Assembly (NCBI RefSeq): GCF_002863005.1
Contig: NZ_PKDG01000025.1
Location: forward strand, 62,001-126,000
Direction of reading: 5' to 3'
DNA length: 64,000 bases
From: Pseudoxanthomonas sp.
GTDB taxonomy: Bacteria > Pseudomonadota > Gammaproteobacteria > Xanthomonadales > Xanthomonadaceae
In this document: positions 8,437 to 17,508 of the stretch, one piece after another
How positions within the stretch are numbered: position 1 is the stretch's first letter
Layout: each line of letters begins with the position of its first letter
Translations under genes and position numbers: made by a program
Notes under the pieces: model-generated
Database searches by the model: none
What the model was told of the DNA's origin: nothing
Seen by the model: the letters and a program-made list of their open reading frames with translations, nothing else

Positions 8437-9377
8437 TGCTGTCGCGCGTCGCGGACGATCTCTACTGGTTCAGCCGCTATGTGCGGCGCGCGGAAAACAC
8501 CGCGAGGCTGGTCGGCGTAGGCAGCCAGCTGCAGCTCGACATGCCGCGCTCGGTGCGGTTCGCGTGGCGGCCGATGATCGACACGGTCGGCGCGGGCGAG
8601 CGCTTCGAGCAGTGCTTTCCCGAGACCGGCGACGCCGCGGGCGATGTCGACGTGATCCGCTTCCTGTTGCTGGACGAGCGCAATCCGTCATCGCTGCGCG
8701 TGTCGGTCGACGCGGCGCGCGAGATCCTGCGCAGCATCCGCGACACGCTGCCGCAGGACGTGTGGGAGGCCATCAACGACCTGCACCTCTACATCGCCGC
8801 CTACGGGGAACGCAGCCTGAGCCGCCGCTACCGGCTCGATTTCCTGCAGCGCATCGTCGACGGCTGCCTGAAGGTGTCCGGCCTGCTCAGCGCGAATGTC
8901 AGCCGCGACATCGGCTACCAGTTCCTGCGGCTGGGCACGGCGCTGGAACAGGCCGACATGACCACGCGCATCATCGATGCCGGCGCATCCGGCCTGGTCA
9001 CTCCGCGCAACGAAGACGACCGCGAAGCCTTCCAGAACATGCAGTGGATGAGCGTGCTGCGCTCCCTGGCCGGCTACCAGATGTTCCGTCGCCACGTGCG
9101 CCAGCGCGTCACCGCCGAACTGGCGCTGCGCTTCCTGCTGCAGAACAACGAATTCCCGCGCAGCGTCCAGTTCTGCCTGGCGCGCGTGCAGAGCGTGCTG
9201 CCCACCATGCCGCCACGTCCGGGCGTGGACCGCCACCTCAACCGCGTGCTGGGCATGACGCGCAACGCCGACCCCGCCGTGCTGGCGGAGCGGAACCCCG
9301 CTGCGTTCATGGACGAGATCCAGCGGCATCTCGGCGCGTTGCACGACGCCGTCGCCTCCGGCTACTTCCACGGCTGA
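8436..9377 (+). CDS. Alpha-E domain protein (DUF403, COG2307)
   Basis: The protein has 313 residues, starting MLSRVADDLYWFSRYVRRAENTAR, the standard opening of the all-helical alpha-E family. Its ATG overlaps the TGA of the ATP-grasp gene, so the pair is translationally coupled. Alpha-E proteins almost always accompany COG2308 ATP-grasp enzymes and may hold substrate or partner, but have no proven activity. The paired Asp/Glu/Arg pattern (SRRYRLDFLQRIVDGCLKVSGLL) is intact, and length is normal. Confidence 0.88.
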   Translation: MLSRVADDLYWFSRYVRRAENTARLVGVGSQLQLDMPRSVRFAWRPMIDTVGAGERFEQCFPETGDAAGDVDVIRFLLLDERNPSSLRVSVDAAREILRSIRDTLPQDVWEAINDLHLYIAAYGERSLSRRYRLDFLQRIVDGCLKVSGLLSANVSRDIGYQFLRLGTALEQADMTTRIIDAGASGLVTPRNEDDREAFQNMQWMSVLRSLAGYQMFRRHVRQRVTAELALRFLLQNNEFPRSVQFCLARVQSVLPTMPPRPGVDRHLNRVLGMTRNADPAVLAERNPAAFMDEIQRHLGALHDAVASGYFHG

Positions 9378-9384
9378 GCGGCTC

Positions 9385-9561
9385 TCAGTCGCCGCGTTCG
9401 CGCCAGGCGGCCGCGGACACCGCCGCCAGTTTGCTGGCGACGAGCAGTCCCGCCGCGCCGGCGACGATCCGCCAGGCCGGTGGCATCCAGATCACGAGGA
9501 TCAGCGCGGTGACGCCGGCGCCCAGCAGGAATGCCAGCAGTGCGACTGCCCAGGGTTTCAT
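9385..9561 (-). CDS. Small two-helix membrane protein
   Basis: The 58-residue product MKPWAVALLAFLLGAGVTAL... has two hydrophobic stretches, about residues 4-26 and 30-48, and a charged WRERGD end. It sits 26 bp downstream of the Anbu gene on the same strand, so it may be cotranscribed with it. I do not recognise a family. The clean membrane pattern and tight spacing support it being a gene; it could be a membrane tether for the neighbouring proteins, but that is only a guess. Confidence 0.6.
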   Translation of the reverse strand: MKPWAVALLAFLLGAGVTALILVIWMPPAWRIVAGAAGLLVASKLAAVSAAAWRERGD

Positions 9562-9587
9562 CGCAGGCTCGCGGCGCCGGCGGACGG

Positions 9588-10421
9588 TTACTGCTGCTGG
9601 CCTTGCGCGTCGCCCGGATCCTGTCGCGACGGTACTCGCCGGGGCGGCATGGCGGGCAGGCCCGGCGGCGGCGCTTCCTGTGCCTGCTGCGGCTCCCACG
9701 GAAAGCGCGGCAGGCTGTGCACGGCGGCTTCCAGCTTGCGCGACCAGGTGTCGTGGATCTCGGCGTACAACGGGGTGTCCGCTTCCAGCCGCATCTGCTG
9801 GCTGATCCTCAGGTCGCCGTTCCGCACCAGGGCGATGTCCACCGGCATGCCGACCGAGAGGTTGGAGCGGATGGTGGAATCCAGCGACACCATCGCGCAG
9901 CGCGCGGCATCTTCCAGCGGCGTTTCGGGGCGGATGATGCGGTCGAGAATGGGTTTGCCGTACTTCGACTCGCCGATCTGCAGGTAAGGGGTTTCCGGCG
10001 ACGTGGCGATGCAGTTGCCCAGCGGGTACACCATGTACAGGCCGGGACGCTCGCCGGCGATCTGCCCCCCCAGGATCAGCGTGGACTGCACGTTGACGCC
10101 GCTCTGCTGCAGTTCGCCGCTCATCTTCACCTGGCTGGCCACCAGCATCTCGCCGACGTATTCCGCCACCTCGTAGAGATGCGAGAACGTGCGCAGGCTG
10201 CGTGTGGCGGTGGGATCGTCGATGTCGCGCTGCAGGCGGGACAGCGTGAGCTGCGTGGTCGCCAGGTTGCCGGCCGACATGATGACGAGCACGCGGTCGC
10301 CGGGCCATTCGAACACGTGCATCTTGCGGTACACGCGCACGTCGTCGAAGGAAGCGCTGGTGCGGGTATCCGCGGCGAAGACCAGGCCTTCGTTGACTTC
10401 GATGCCGACGCAATAGGTCAT
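9588..10421 (-). CDS. Anbu-type proteasome beta-like peptidase
   Basis: The protein has 277 residues from MTYCVGIEVNEGLVFAADTRTS. That start leaves Thr2 as the predicted N-terminal nucleophile after Met removal, and GLVFAADTR carries the Ntn-hydrolase core. The order of motifs (FEWPGDRVLVIMSAGNLATTQ, YPLGNCIATSPETPYLQIGESKYGKPILDR) is specific to Anbu, the ancestral proteasome beta-subunit homologue. The last about 45 residues are Pro/Gln-rich and probably disordered. It converges on the ATP-grasp/alpha-E pair. The Met of choice excludes a 9-residue extension that would bury the nucleophile. Confidence 0.88.
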   Translation of the reverse strand: MTYCVGIEVNEGLVFAADTRTSASFDDVRVYRKMHVFEWPGDRVLVIMSAGNLATTQLTLSRLQRDIDDPTATRSLRTFSHLYEVAEYVGEMLVASQVKMSGELQQSGVNVQSTLILGGQIAGERPGLYMVYPLGNCIATSPETPYLQIGESKYGKPILDRIIRPETPLEDAARCAMVSLDSTIRSNLSVGMPVDIALVRNGDLRISQQMRLEADTPLYAEIHDTWSRKLEAAVHSLPRFPWEPQQAQEAPPPGLPAMPPRRVPSRQDPGDAQGQQQ

Positions 10422-10540
10422 GGCGTGTCCGTTGCTGCTGTGCATCACGATTCTATGCGCCGTCCCGGGGGTTGGCTAGGGCCACCGTCGCAGTGTTAGA
10501 CGGCCCGTACAATGGCCGGGATTTCCGCTCCAGGTGCGCC

Positions 10541-11725
10541 ATGCAGGCCGATCTCCCCCTTCCCGACGATGCGGCGCGCGCCCACAGCAAACGCCTTGCT
10601 GATTTCATCCGAAACGAGATCGCCGCCGAGGGCGGCAGCATTCCGTTTTCGCGCTTCATGGAGCGCAGCCTGTATGCGCCCGGACTCGGCTACTACAGCG
10701 CCGGCAGCACCAAGTTCGGCGAGGCGGGCGATTTCACGACATCGCCCGAGCTGGGTCCTTTGTTCGCGAGCTGCGTCGCGCAGGCCGTGGCCCCGGTGCT
10801 GCAGCAGTTGGGTCCCGAAGCCGAGTTCGTTGAAATCGGCGGCGGCAGCGGCGCCTTCGCCGACATCATGCTCAAGCGCTTGCTGGAACTCGATGCGCTG
10901 CCGGCGCGCTACGCGATCCTGGAGCCCAGTGCGGACCTGCGCGAGCGACAGCGCGAACGGCTGCGCCAGCGCCTGATTCCGCCGGTGTTCGAGCTGGTGG
11001 AATGGCTGGACGGCCCACCTTCGGCGACGTGGAGCGGCGTGTTGTTCGCCAATGAAGTGATCGATGCCTTGCCGACGCCGCGCTTCACGCTGCGCGATGG
11101 CGAAGTGTTCGAAGAGGGCGTGGCGATGGATGGCGAAGGCCGCTTCGTGCGTGCCGATCGCCCGGCCGATGCCCTGCTGTCCGCGGCGGTGCGCCATGCC
11201 GAGCGGTACATCGGGCGGCCGTTTCCCGATGGTTATCGCTCCGAGCTGCTGCCGCAGTTGCCCTACTGGATCCAGGCGGTGATGGGCGGCCTGGATCGGG
11301 GCGCCATGCTGTTCGCCGACTACGGCTATACGCGGCGCGAGTTCTACCAGCCCGATCGCGACGACGGCACGCTGCGTGCCTACTACCGCCACCGCGTGCA
11401 CAACGATCCCTACCTGTGGCCCGGGCTGCAGGACATCACCGCCTCGGTCGACTTCACCGCGCTGGCCGAGGCGGGCACGCAGGCCGGGTTCGACCTGGCC
11501 GGCTACACCACGCAGGCGAACTTCCTGCTCGGCAATGGGCTGCAGGAGCGCTTGAACGAAGCCGAGGCACGCGCGGACGAAACCACGCTGCTGCGCCTGC
11601 GCAACGAAGCCAAGCGGCTGACGCTCCCCAGCGAGATGGGCGAGCGTTTCCAGGTGATGGGATTCTCCAGCGACGTCGAGTTCGGCACGGCCTTCCTGTT
11701 CAACGACCTGAGCTGGCGCCTGTGA
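10541..11725 (+). CDS. SAM-dependent methyltransferase, MidA/NDUFAF7 (DUF185) family
   Basis: The protein has 394 residues from MQADLPLPDDAARAHSKRL. It carries the DUF185 pattern: the FSRFMERSLYAPGLGYYSAG entry, FTTSPELGPLFASC, the SAM-binding EIGGGSGAFADIML, and LFANEVIDALP. Eukaryotic relatives dimethylate an Arg of complex I subunit NDUFS2; the bacterial target is not established here. Length is normal. The VanZ-like gene overlaps its last codons, and the Anbu gene is divergent upstream. Confidence 0.88.
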   Translation: MQADLPLPDDAARAHSKRLADFIRNEIAAEGGSIPFSRFMERSLYAPGLGYYSAGSTKFGEAGDFTTSPELGPLFASCVAQAVAPVLQQLGPEAEFVEIGGGSGAFADIMLKRLLELDALPARYAILEPSADLRERQRERLRQRLIPPVFELVEWLDGPPSATWSGVLFANEVIDALPTPRFTLRDGEVFEEGVAMDGEGRFVRADRPADALLSAAVRHAERYIGRPFPDGYRSELLPQLPYWIQAVMGGLDRGAMLFADYGYTRREFYQPDRDDGTLRAYYRHRVHNDPYLWPGLQDITASVDFTALAEAGTQAGFDLAGYTTQANFLLGNGLQERLNEAEARADETTLLRLRNEAKRLTLPSEMGERFQVMGFSSDVEFGTAFLFNDLSWRL

Positions 11726-12135
11726 GCCGTGTCTTCGCGCTGAAGCCGTTCCATCGCCCGCGGCTGTGGCTTGGGTTTTGGCTGCTGGCCGTCGCCGCCG
11801 TGATCGTGTTGTCGCTGGTGAACCTGAGCGGATTGCCGCCGGTGCCGGAAGGCGGCGACAAGGTCGAGCATTTCCTCGCCTACGGCGTGTTGTCGGCGGC
11901 GGCGATGCAGTTGTTCGCCACGCGGCGCGGCTGCCTGATCGTGGCGGCGCTGCTGGTCGCCCTGGGCGTCTGCCTGGAGTTCGCACAGGGCACGCTGACC
12001 GCCACCCGCATGGCCGACCCGCGCGATGCGCTTGCGAACACGCTGGGTGTGCTGGCCGGACTGGCGACGTTGCCGACGCCCGTGCACCGCCTGCTGCTCA
12101 CACTGGACGCGCGCCTGCGTCCCGCACGCGTCTAG
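11722..12135 (+). CDS. VanZ-like family membrane protein
   Basis: The protein has 137 residues, starting at GTG 11722 and overlapping the end of the methyltransferase gene by 4 bp, so it is probably translationally coupled. It has three to four hydrophobic segments and the VanZ-family signatures GGDKVEHFLAYGVLSA and FAQGTLTATRMADPRDALANTLG. VanZ relatives lower glycopeptide susceptibility in enterococci by an unknown route; most bacterial members have no proven role. A hairpin follows directly. Confidence 0.82.
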   Translation: MSRVFALKPFHRPRLWLGFWLLAVAAVIVLSLVNLSGLPPVPEGGDKVEHFLAYGVLSAAAMQLFATRRGCLIVAALLVALGVCLEFAQGTLTATRMADPRDALANTLGVLAGLATLPTPVHRLLLTLDARLRPARV

Positions 12136-12145
12136 GAAAAAGAAA

Positions 12146-12168
12146 AGCCGGGACATGCCCGGCTCTTC
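12146..12168. terminator. Bidirectional intrinsic terminator
   Basis: The stem AGCCGGG/GCCCGGCT has a 4-nt ACAT loop. It has a CTTCC tail on the plus strand and a TTTTCTTTTT run on the minus strand (from the A-rich 12137-12146). It separates the VanZ-like gene from the convergent hexosaminidase gene, and the better T tract serves the minus strand. Confidence 0.75.
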
Positions 12169-12187
12169 CATGCTGCGATGACGGCCG

Positions 12188-14530
12188 TCAGCGAGGCTGC
12201 AGCGTGATGCGGTCCAGCACCCACATCTGCGGGCGCGTGTCGCCGGTGAAGCGCACGCACAGGTCCTGCTTGCCGGTGGTGCCTGCGGGCAGCGGTGCTT
12301 CGAGGTCGAGGAAGCCATCCGCGTTCGGCGCGGCCGGCAGCGCGACCGTCGCCAGCGTGTGGCCCTTGCAGCCGCCACCCAGGATTTCCAGTTCGCCCAG
12401 CGGCGACTTCGCCGGTTCGAAGGTGCGGTGCGGCTCGTCGTGCGCGAGCTGGAAATAGTAGGGAATGCGGCCCGCACGTACCCTGATCGAGGCGATGCCT
12501 TCCAGGTCGGCCTGGTCCCACTGCCAGCACGGATAGAAGATCGTCGCGTTGAAGATCGCGCGCTCGCCATCGGCCGGGCCATCGTCTTCCAGGCGCAGCA
12601 GCAGGCGGCCGGCGTCGGGGCAGACCGACATCGCCTCATCGGTGCGGCTCAGCATCGAAGCGGCGCTCAGTTCGAACGTCGACGCCGGCACCAGGGGGCG
12701 ACCGTCGGCGAAGGCCGCGGCGCGCAGCGTGGCCGGCAGCTTCACCTCGATCGGCGACGCGAAGGTCGGCGACGCCTGCGTGGGTTCGCTGCCGTCGGTG
12801 GTGTAGTGCACCGGGTAGTCGAGCGGGTTGGACAGCGTGACCTTCGCAGTGCCTGCCTTGCGGTTGTCCTCGGTGGCGATCAGCGGCTCGAACGGTGTCT
12901 TCGCGTAGCCCAGGCCGATGGCGTCGTAGCGCTTCAGTTGCGCGGGCAGCCGGGCGGTGAAGCTGGCGAAATCCTTCTTGGCCGCGGGCGACCAGCCGGT
13001 TTCGGCGACCGCGGCGAGGCGGGGGAATGCGTTGTGCTGCAGGCGCGCGAACGTGCGCGTGTGCTCGGTCCACAGGTTGGCCTGCAGTCCGAGGATGTGG
13101 TGGCGCTGGCTTTCCTCGAGATCCGGCGGCACCGGCTCGAAGCCGTAGACATCCTGCAGCGTGATCAGCGCGGGGCGTCCGGGCGGTTCGTTCGGCGAGG
13201 CGGTCTGCAGATAGTCGAGGTACGTCTTGTTCGACGGCGACATCACCACGTCGTGCCCCTGGCGCGCCGCCTGCAGGCCGCCTTCGATGCCGCGCCACGA
13301 CATCACCGTCGCTTCCGCCGGCAACTTGGCTTCGAGGATCTCGTCCCAGCCGATCAGGCGCTTGCCGTGTCCGGCGAGATACTTCTCGAGGCGTTCCACC
13401 AGATAGCCCTGCAGGTCCATCTCGGTCTTCGCACCCACCTGGCGCATGCGCGCCTGTTCGCGCGCGGAAGCTTCCCACTGGTCCTTCACCGCCTCGTCGC
13501 CGCCGATATGCACGTAGGTGCCTGGGAACAGGGCGACGACCTCGCCCAGCACGTTCTCGAAGAAGGCGATCGTCGGCTCCTCCACGTTGACGAGGTTGGG
13601 GAACACGCCCCATTCGTTCGACGGAACCAGCGGCGTGTCGATGGAACCCAGTTCGGGATAGGCGGCGATCGCCGCGGTCGCATGGCCAGGCACGTTGATC
13701 TCCGGCACCACAGTGATGTGGCGCTCGGCGGCGTACTTCACCACGTCGCGGATCTGGTCCTGCGTGTAGAAGCCGCAGTACGGGCGCGGCTCGCCGGTTT
13801 TCGGATCCTTGCCGCCGTCGCCGGCGGGAATGCGGCAGCCGCCGATCCCGGTGAGTTTCGGGTACTGCTTGATCTCGATGCGCCAGCCCTGGTCGTCGGT
13901 CAGGTGCCAGTGCAGGGTGTTGAGCTTGTGCAGCGCCATCGCGTCGATGATCTTCTTGACGTCGTCGACCTGCTGGAAGTGGCGGGCCGGGTCCAGCATG
14001 AAGCCGCGCCAGCCGAATCGCGGTGCGTCCTCGATGTGCAGCACGGGCAGCGTGGCCCCGCCCTTGTCGCCCTGCGTGACCAGTTGCCACAGCGTCACCG
14101 CGCCGTAGAACAGGCCGCGTTCGTCGTGCGCCTGCACGATGATGCCGTCGCGCGTCACGTCGAGCGTATAGGCCTCGGGATTGGCCGAGCCAGCGCCGGC
14201 CGGCGCCAGCACGAACTGGATCAGGCCCTTGCCTGTGTCCCCGGTAGTGGCCAGTGCCGGCCCGCCCGCCGACTGCAGGTAGGCGGCGAACTGCCGCGCG
14301 ACGCGCGTCGCCACGTCACCCCTGGCGGACAGGCGCGTGCCCGTGCCGACAGTGAAGCTGCCGGTGCCGGTTTCCATTACCGCCGGCGCGGGAATCAGCG
14401 AAGGCGTGATCGGTGCGGCCGCCAACGTCGTCGTGCCGGCGTCGTCACCCGTTCTGGGCGTGCAGGCAGTGAGCGCGAGCAGCATGAAGGCCAATCCGGC
14501 CAGGGCGCGATGGGCGATGCGTCGGTTCAT
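12188..14530 (-). CDS. Beta-N-acetylhexosaminidase lipoprotein, GH20
   Basis: The protein has 780 residues. The N-terminus MNRRIAHRALAGLAFMLLALTAC is a lipoprotein signal ending at a lipobox Cys. A GH20b-type domain follows, then the TIM barrel with GFMLDPARHFQQVDDVKKIIDAMALHKLNTLHWHLTDDQGW and the catalytic Asp-Glu pair in HIGGDEAVKDQW near residue 345. A C-terminal beta domain follows. It probably releases terminal GlcNAc from chitin oligomers or glycans in the periplasm or at the outer membrane. It lies downstream of the TonB receptor and kinase in the nag locus, which supplies the downstream catabolism. Confidence 0.92.
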   Translation of the reverse strand: MNRRIAHRALAGLAFMLLALTACTPRTGDDAGTTTLAAAPITPSLIPAPAVMETGTGSFTVGTGTRLSARGDVATRVARQFAAYLQSAGGPALATTGDTGKGLIQFVLAPAGAGSANPEAYTLDVTRDGIIVQAHDERGLFYGAVTLWQLVTQGDKGGATLPVLHIEDAPRFGWRGFMLDPARHFQQVDDVKKIIDAMALHKLNTLHWHLTDDQGWRIEIKQYPKLTGIGGCRIPAGDGGKDPKTGEPRPYCGFYTQDQIRDVVKYAAERHITVVPEINVPGHATAAIAAYPELGSIDTPLVPSNEWGVFPNLVNVEEPTIAFFENVLGEVVALFPGTYVHIGGDEAVKDQWEASAREQARMRQVGAKTEMDLQGYLVERLEKYLAGHGKRLIGWDEILEAKLPAEATVMSWRGIEGGLQAARQGHDVVMSPSNKTYLDYLQTASPNEPPGRPALITLQDVYGFEPVPPDLEESQRHHILGLQANLWTEHTRTFARLQHNAFPRLAAVAETGWSPAAKKDFASFTARLPAQLKRYDAIGLGYAKTPFEPLIATEDNRKAGTAKVTLSNPLDYPVHYTTDGSEPTQASPTFASPIEVKLPATLRAAAFADGRPLVPASTFELSAASMLSRTDEAMSVCPDAGRLLLRLEDDGPADGERAIFNATIFYPCWQWDQADLEGIASIRVRAGRIPYYFQLAHDEPHRTFEPAKSPLGELEILGGGCKGHTLATVALPAAPNADGFLDLEAPLPAGTTGKQDLCVRFTGDTRPQMWVLDRITLQPR

Positions 14531-14563
14531 CGGAGTCCTCGATAGCGGCGGGCCTAGCATGCC

Positions 14564-14598
14564 CAAAAAAAAGCGGGCCAGGACGGATCCGGGCCCGC
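14564..14598 (-). terminator. Intrinsic terminator after the TonB receptor gene
   Basis: On the minus strand GCGGGCC...GGCCCGC (14592-14598 with 14573-14579) is followed by nine T residues. It lies about 30 bp past the receptor stop and just before the hexosaminidase start, so the hexosaminidase may depend on read-through or its own promoter. Confidence 0.85.
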
Positions 14599-14629
14599 AG
14601 AGGGAGAGTGTTCCCTTACATCGTGAGGC

Positions 14630-17362
14630 TTAGAACTTGAAGCGGAAATTCAGGTAGTACTGGCGGCCGTTGCTGTAGAACGCATGCGGCAGGTAGCCCG
14701 GCACCGCATCGTTCTCGGTGTAGTACTTCAGCTTCGGGTTGTTGAGGTTCAGGCCATCGAGGCTGATGGTCAGCCACTCGGTGGCCTTGAAGCCCAGCGA
14801 CGCCGAGACCGTGGCGAAGTCGTCCTGGTAGAAGTTGTCGGCGCGGCTGACGCCGGCGTAGAACGAACTGCGGTAGCTGTAGTTGATGCGTGCGTTGAAG
14901 CGGTCGTTCTCGTACCAGCCCGACAGGTTGTACGTGTTCTCGGAGGTACCGTTGAGCGGCTTGCCGCCATCGGCCTCGCCATCCACGTAGGTGTAGTTGG
15001 CGTTGATGCCGAAGTTGTCGCCGATCGGCTGCTCGTAGGTCAGTTCGACGCCGCGGGCCTTGCCGTTCGAGTTGACCGGGATCGACACCAGGTAGTCGCT
15101 GTAGACATCCGTGCCGGCCGCCTGGCTGGCCTGCTGGTCCTTGTACTGCACGATCACGTTGCCGAAGTCGACATAACCGTCCAGGTCCATGGAGAACACG
15201 CTGGCGGCCAGCAGTGCGCGCGGAGCGAAGTACCACTCCAGCGACGCGTCGAAGTTGGTCGACACCAGCGGGTCCAGGTTCGGATTGCCGCCGCTGCCTT
15301 CGTGCGTGAGGTCGTTCAGCGTCAGCGAACCGGCCAGCGCGGAGAAGTCCGGGCGGGTCATGGTCTTGCTGCCCGACACGCGCGCCACCAGGGAGTCGGT
15401 CAGCTCGAACTTGAAGTTCACGCTGGGCAGCAGCTCGTTGTAGTCGTTGTTCACCACGACCGGCAGGTAGTCGCCGAACGCCGACCCGGTGATCGCGCCC
15501 GGAATGCCCGAGTTGACCGCCAGCGCCTGGTTGTAGTTCACGTCGGTCTGCGTACGCACGTAGCGCAGGCCGGCGTTGCCGCTCCAGCGGTCGCCGCGGA
15601 AGTTCAACTGCGCGTACACCGCGTTGATGTCTTCCTTCACGCCGTAGACGTCGGAGAAGTAGAAGCGCTCCGGGTTGTTGCGGTTGGCGAAGCGGGCGTT
15701 GATCTCCGCCAGCTGGGCGGGCGTGTAGTACCAGATGCCCGACGGCACGTTGCCGCCCACGCCGAAGTCGCCGGGATACGCGCCGCCGGCCGCCGGGTAC
15801 GCCGCGATGTCGGTCCAGTTGGTTGCCCAGTTGGGACCCTGCGCGAGCGAGAAGTCGTTGCTGCGCTCGTGCGTGGCGTAGCGGTAGCCGAAGTCCAGCG
15901 AGGACAGGGTGTCGTTGTCGAAGAAGAACTGGCCGTCCGCCGAGGCCCAGTCTTCCTTGTCCAGCACGTCGATGCCCTGCGCACCGAAGATCCAGCCGCT
16001 CTGCGGCAGGTGGTTCGACGCGGTGTTGGTGCCGCCCAGCGACCAGTCGATCGGATTGCCGACGCCGTTCATGCTCCAGCTCGCGCCGGCGTTGCCAGCG
16101 ATGCCCGTCTCCAGCACGTCCTGCGTGGGGCTGCTGCCCCGGCCCTTGGTGGAGCCGAGCTGGAAGACGAACTTCAATGCGTCGCTGGCATTCCACTCGG
16201 CATCGAGGGCGATGTACTTGGAGGTGGACTCGGCGCCGGGGCGGGAAATCATGTCGTACACGCCGTAGGGTGTAACGGCTGTGCTGGTGGTATCCGGCGC
16301 GTACGTGGCGCTGGTCAGCACGCCGTTCTGGATGCTGTAGCTGCTGGGCGCGCGCGCGTTGACGAACTGGCTGGCCCACATCATGTAGTTGCGGTTGTAG
16401 TTATCCGCCTTCAGGCGCGAGTAGAAGGCGTTGACGTTCAGCGTCAGGTCGTCAGTGACCTTGGCTTCGATGTTCGCCACACCGCCCTGGCGCTTTCGGA
16501 CCTGCTCGAACAGCGCGGCGCCGATCAGGTTGGGATACAGCACGCCCACCAGATCCGGATTGCTGGTTGCGACGGGAGTGCGGGTGACGCCGTCCGCCTC
16601 GAACTCCGCGATCGTGCCGTAGCCGCCCACGACCTCCTGGCCGTCACGTCGCAGGCTGCGCTGTTCGTTGAACACCTGCACCAGGAAGCCGGCCGTGCCT
16701 TCATCGTTGCGCCAGTTCAGCAGCGCATCGAGCTGCGGCTTGGTGTCGCCCGGCAGGTCGGAATGGACCGCACCGATGGAGCCCTGGATCGTCAGCGGTT
16801 CGGCGAACTGCAGCGGACGGCGGGTGATGATGTTCACCGAGCCGGCGGTGCCGCCTTCGACCAGCTTCGCTTCGGAGGTCTTGTGCACCACCACGCGGTC
16901 GACGATTTCGGACGGATACAGCGAGTAGCTCACGCTGCGGCCGACATTGCCCACCTGGCTCAGCACGAACCAGTCGCCGGTGCCGATGCCGTGCCCGTTG
17001 ACGAGGGTCTGGGTGAGGCTGGGATTGGTGCCGCGCAGGCTGACGCGGTCGGCTTCGTCGAAGCCGCCTTCGCTGGCGCTGGACGACGCGATGTTGACGC
17101 CGGGCAGCTGGCGCAGGGTGTCGGCCACGTTCTTGGCCGGCAGCTTGCCGATGTCTTCGGCGGTGACGACTTCGACGTGCGTGGCGGCGTCGCGCTTGGC
17201 ATCGAGGGCCTTCTCGATGCTGCCGCGGATGCCGGTGACCACGACGGTGTCCAGGTCGGTCGCGGCCGTGTCGGCCGGTGCGGCTTCCTGCGCGTGGACC
17301 TGCATCGAGAACGCGAGCCCGGCGGCGATCGAGGCCGAAAGGATCGAGGTGCGGTACTTCAT
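14630..17362 (-). CDS. TonB-dependent receptor, probably for N-acetylglucosamine oligomers
   Basis: The protein has 910 residues. MKYRTSILSASIAAGLAFSMQVHAQ is a Sec signal peptide. The TonB box lies in DLDTVVVTGIRGS, followed by the plug (EVVTAEDIGKLPAKNVADTLRQLPGV) and a long beta barrel ending in the outer-membrane Phe signature NFRFKF. The SIEKALDAKRDA opening is typical of Caulobacter/Xanthomonas oligosaccharide receptors. The position between glk-like kinase and hexosaminidase, opposite nagP-R-B-A, argues for chito-oligosaccharide uptake. The ligand is inferred from context only. ATG 17362 follows a GGGAGAGA ribosome site. Confidence 0.88.
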   Translation of the reverse strand: MKYRTSILSASIAAGLAFSMQVHAQEAAPADTAATDLDTVVVTGIRGSIEKALDAKRDAATHVEVVTAEDIGKLPAKNVADTLRQLPGVNIASSSASEGGFDEADRVSLRGTNPSLTQTLVNGHGIGTGDWFVLSQVGNVGRSVSYSLYPSEIVDRVVVHKTSEAKLVEGGTAGSVNIITRRPLQFAEPLTIQGSIGAVHSDLPGDTKPQLDALLNWRNDEGTAGFLVQVFNEQRSLRRDGQEVVGGYGTIAEFEADGVTRTPVATSNPDLVGVLYPNLIGAALFEQVRKRQGGVANIEAKVTDDLTLNVNAFYSRLKADNYNRNYMMWASQFVNARAPSSYSIQNGVLTSATYAPDTTSTAVTPYGVYDMISRPGAESTSKYIALDAEWNASDALKFVFQLGSTKGRGSSPTQDVLETGIAGNAGASWSMNGVGNPIDWSLGGTNTASNHLPQSGWIFGAQGIDVLDKEDWASADGQFFFDNDTLSSLDFGYRYATHERSNDFSLAQGPNWATNWTDIAAYPAAGGAYPGDFGVGGNVPSGIWYYTPAQLAEINARFANRNNPERFYFSDVYGVKEDINAVYAQLNFRGDRWSGNAGLRYVRTQTDVNYNQALAVNSGIPGAITGSAFGDYLPVVVNNDYNELLPSVNFKFELTDSLVARVSGSKTMTRPDFSALAGSLTLNDLTHEGSGGNPNLDPLVSTNFDASLEWYFAPRALLAASVFSMDLDGYVDFGNVIVQYKDQQASQAAGTDVYSDYLVSIPVNSNGKARGVELTYEQPIGDNFGINANYTYVDGEADGGKPLNGTSENTYNLSGWYENDRFNARINYSYRSSFYAGVSRADNFYQDDFATVSASLGFKATEWLTISLDGLNLNNPKLKYYTENDAVPGYLPHAFYSNGRQYYLNFRFKF

Positions 17363-17508
17363 GATGTCTCTCCCATCATTGTTTTTAGAGTTCCGGCAGC
17401 CATCGCTCGCGCTGTTCCGCCGTGCTTGGTACTTCGATGTCGCCTGGCGTTGCACGTATCCCCTGCACCCCGCCCCTTCCTGCTCCGCGCCTGTGCCGGC
17501 GCTTTCCT

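Noticed and set aside
12359-14545. A 728-codon plus-strand open frame opposite the hexosaminidase gene
   Set aside because: It is antisense shadow; the minus strand has an intact GH20 enzyme with signal peptide and catalytic residues.
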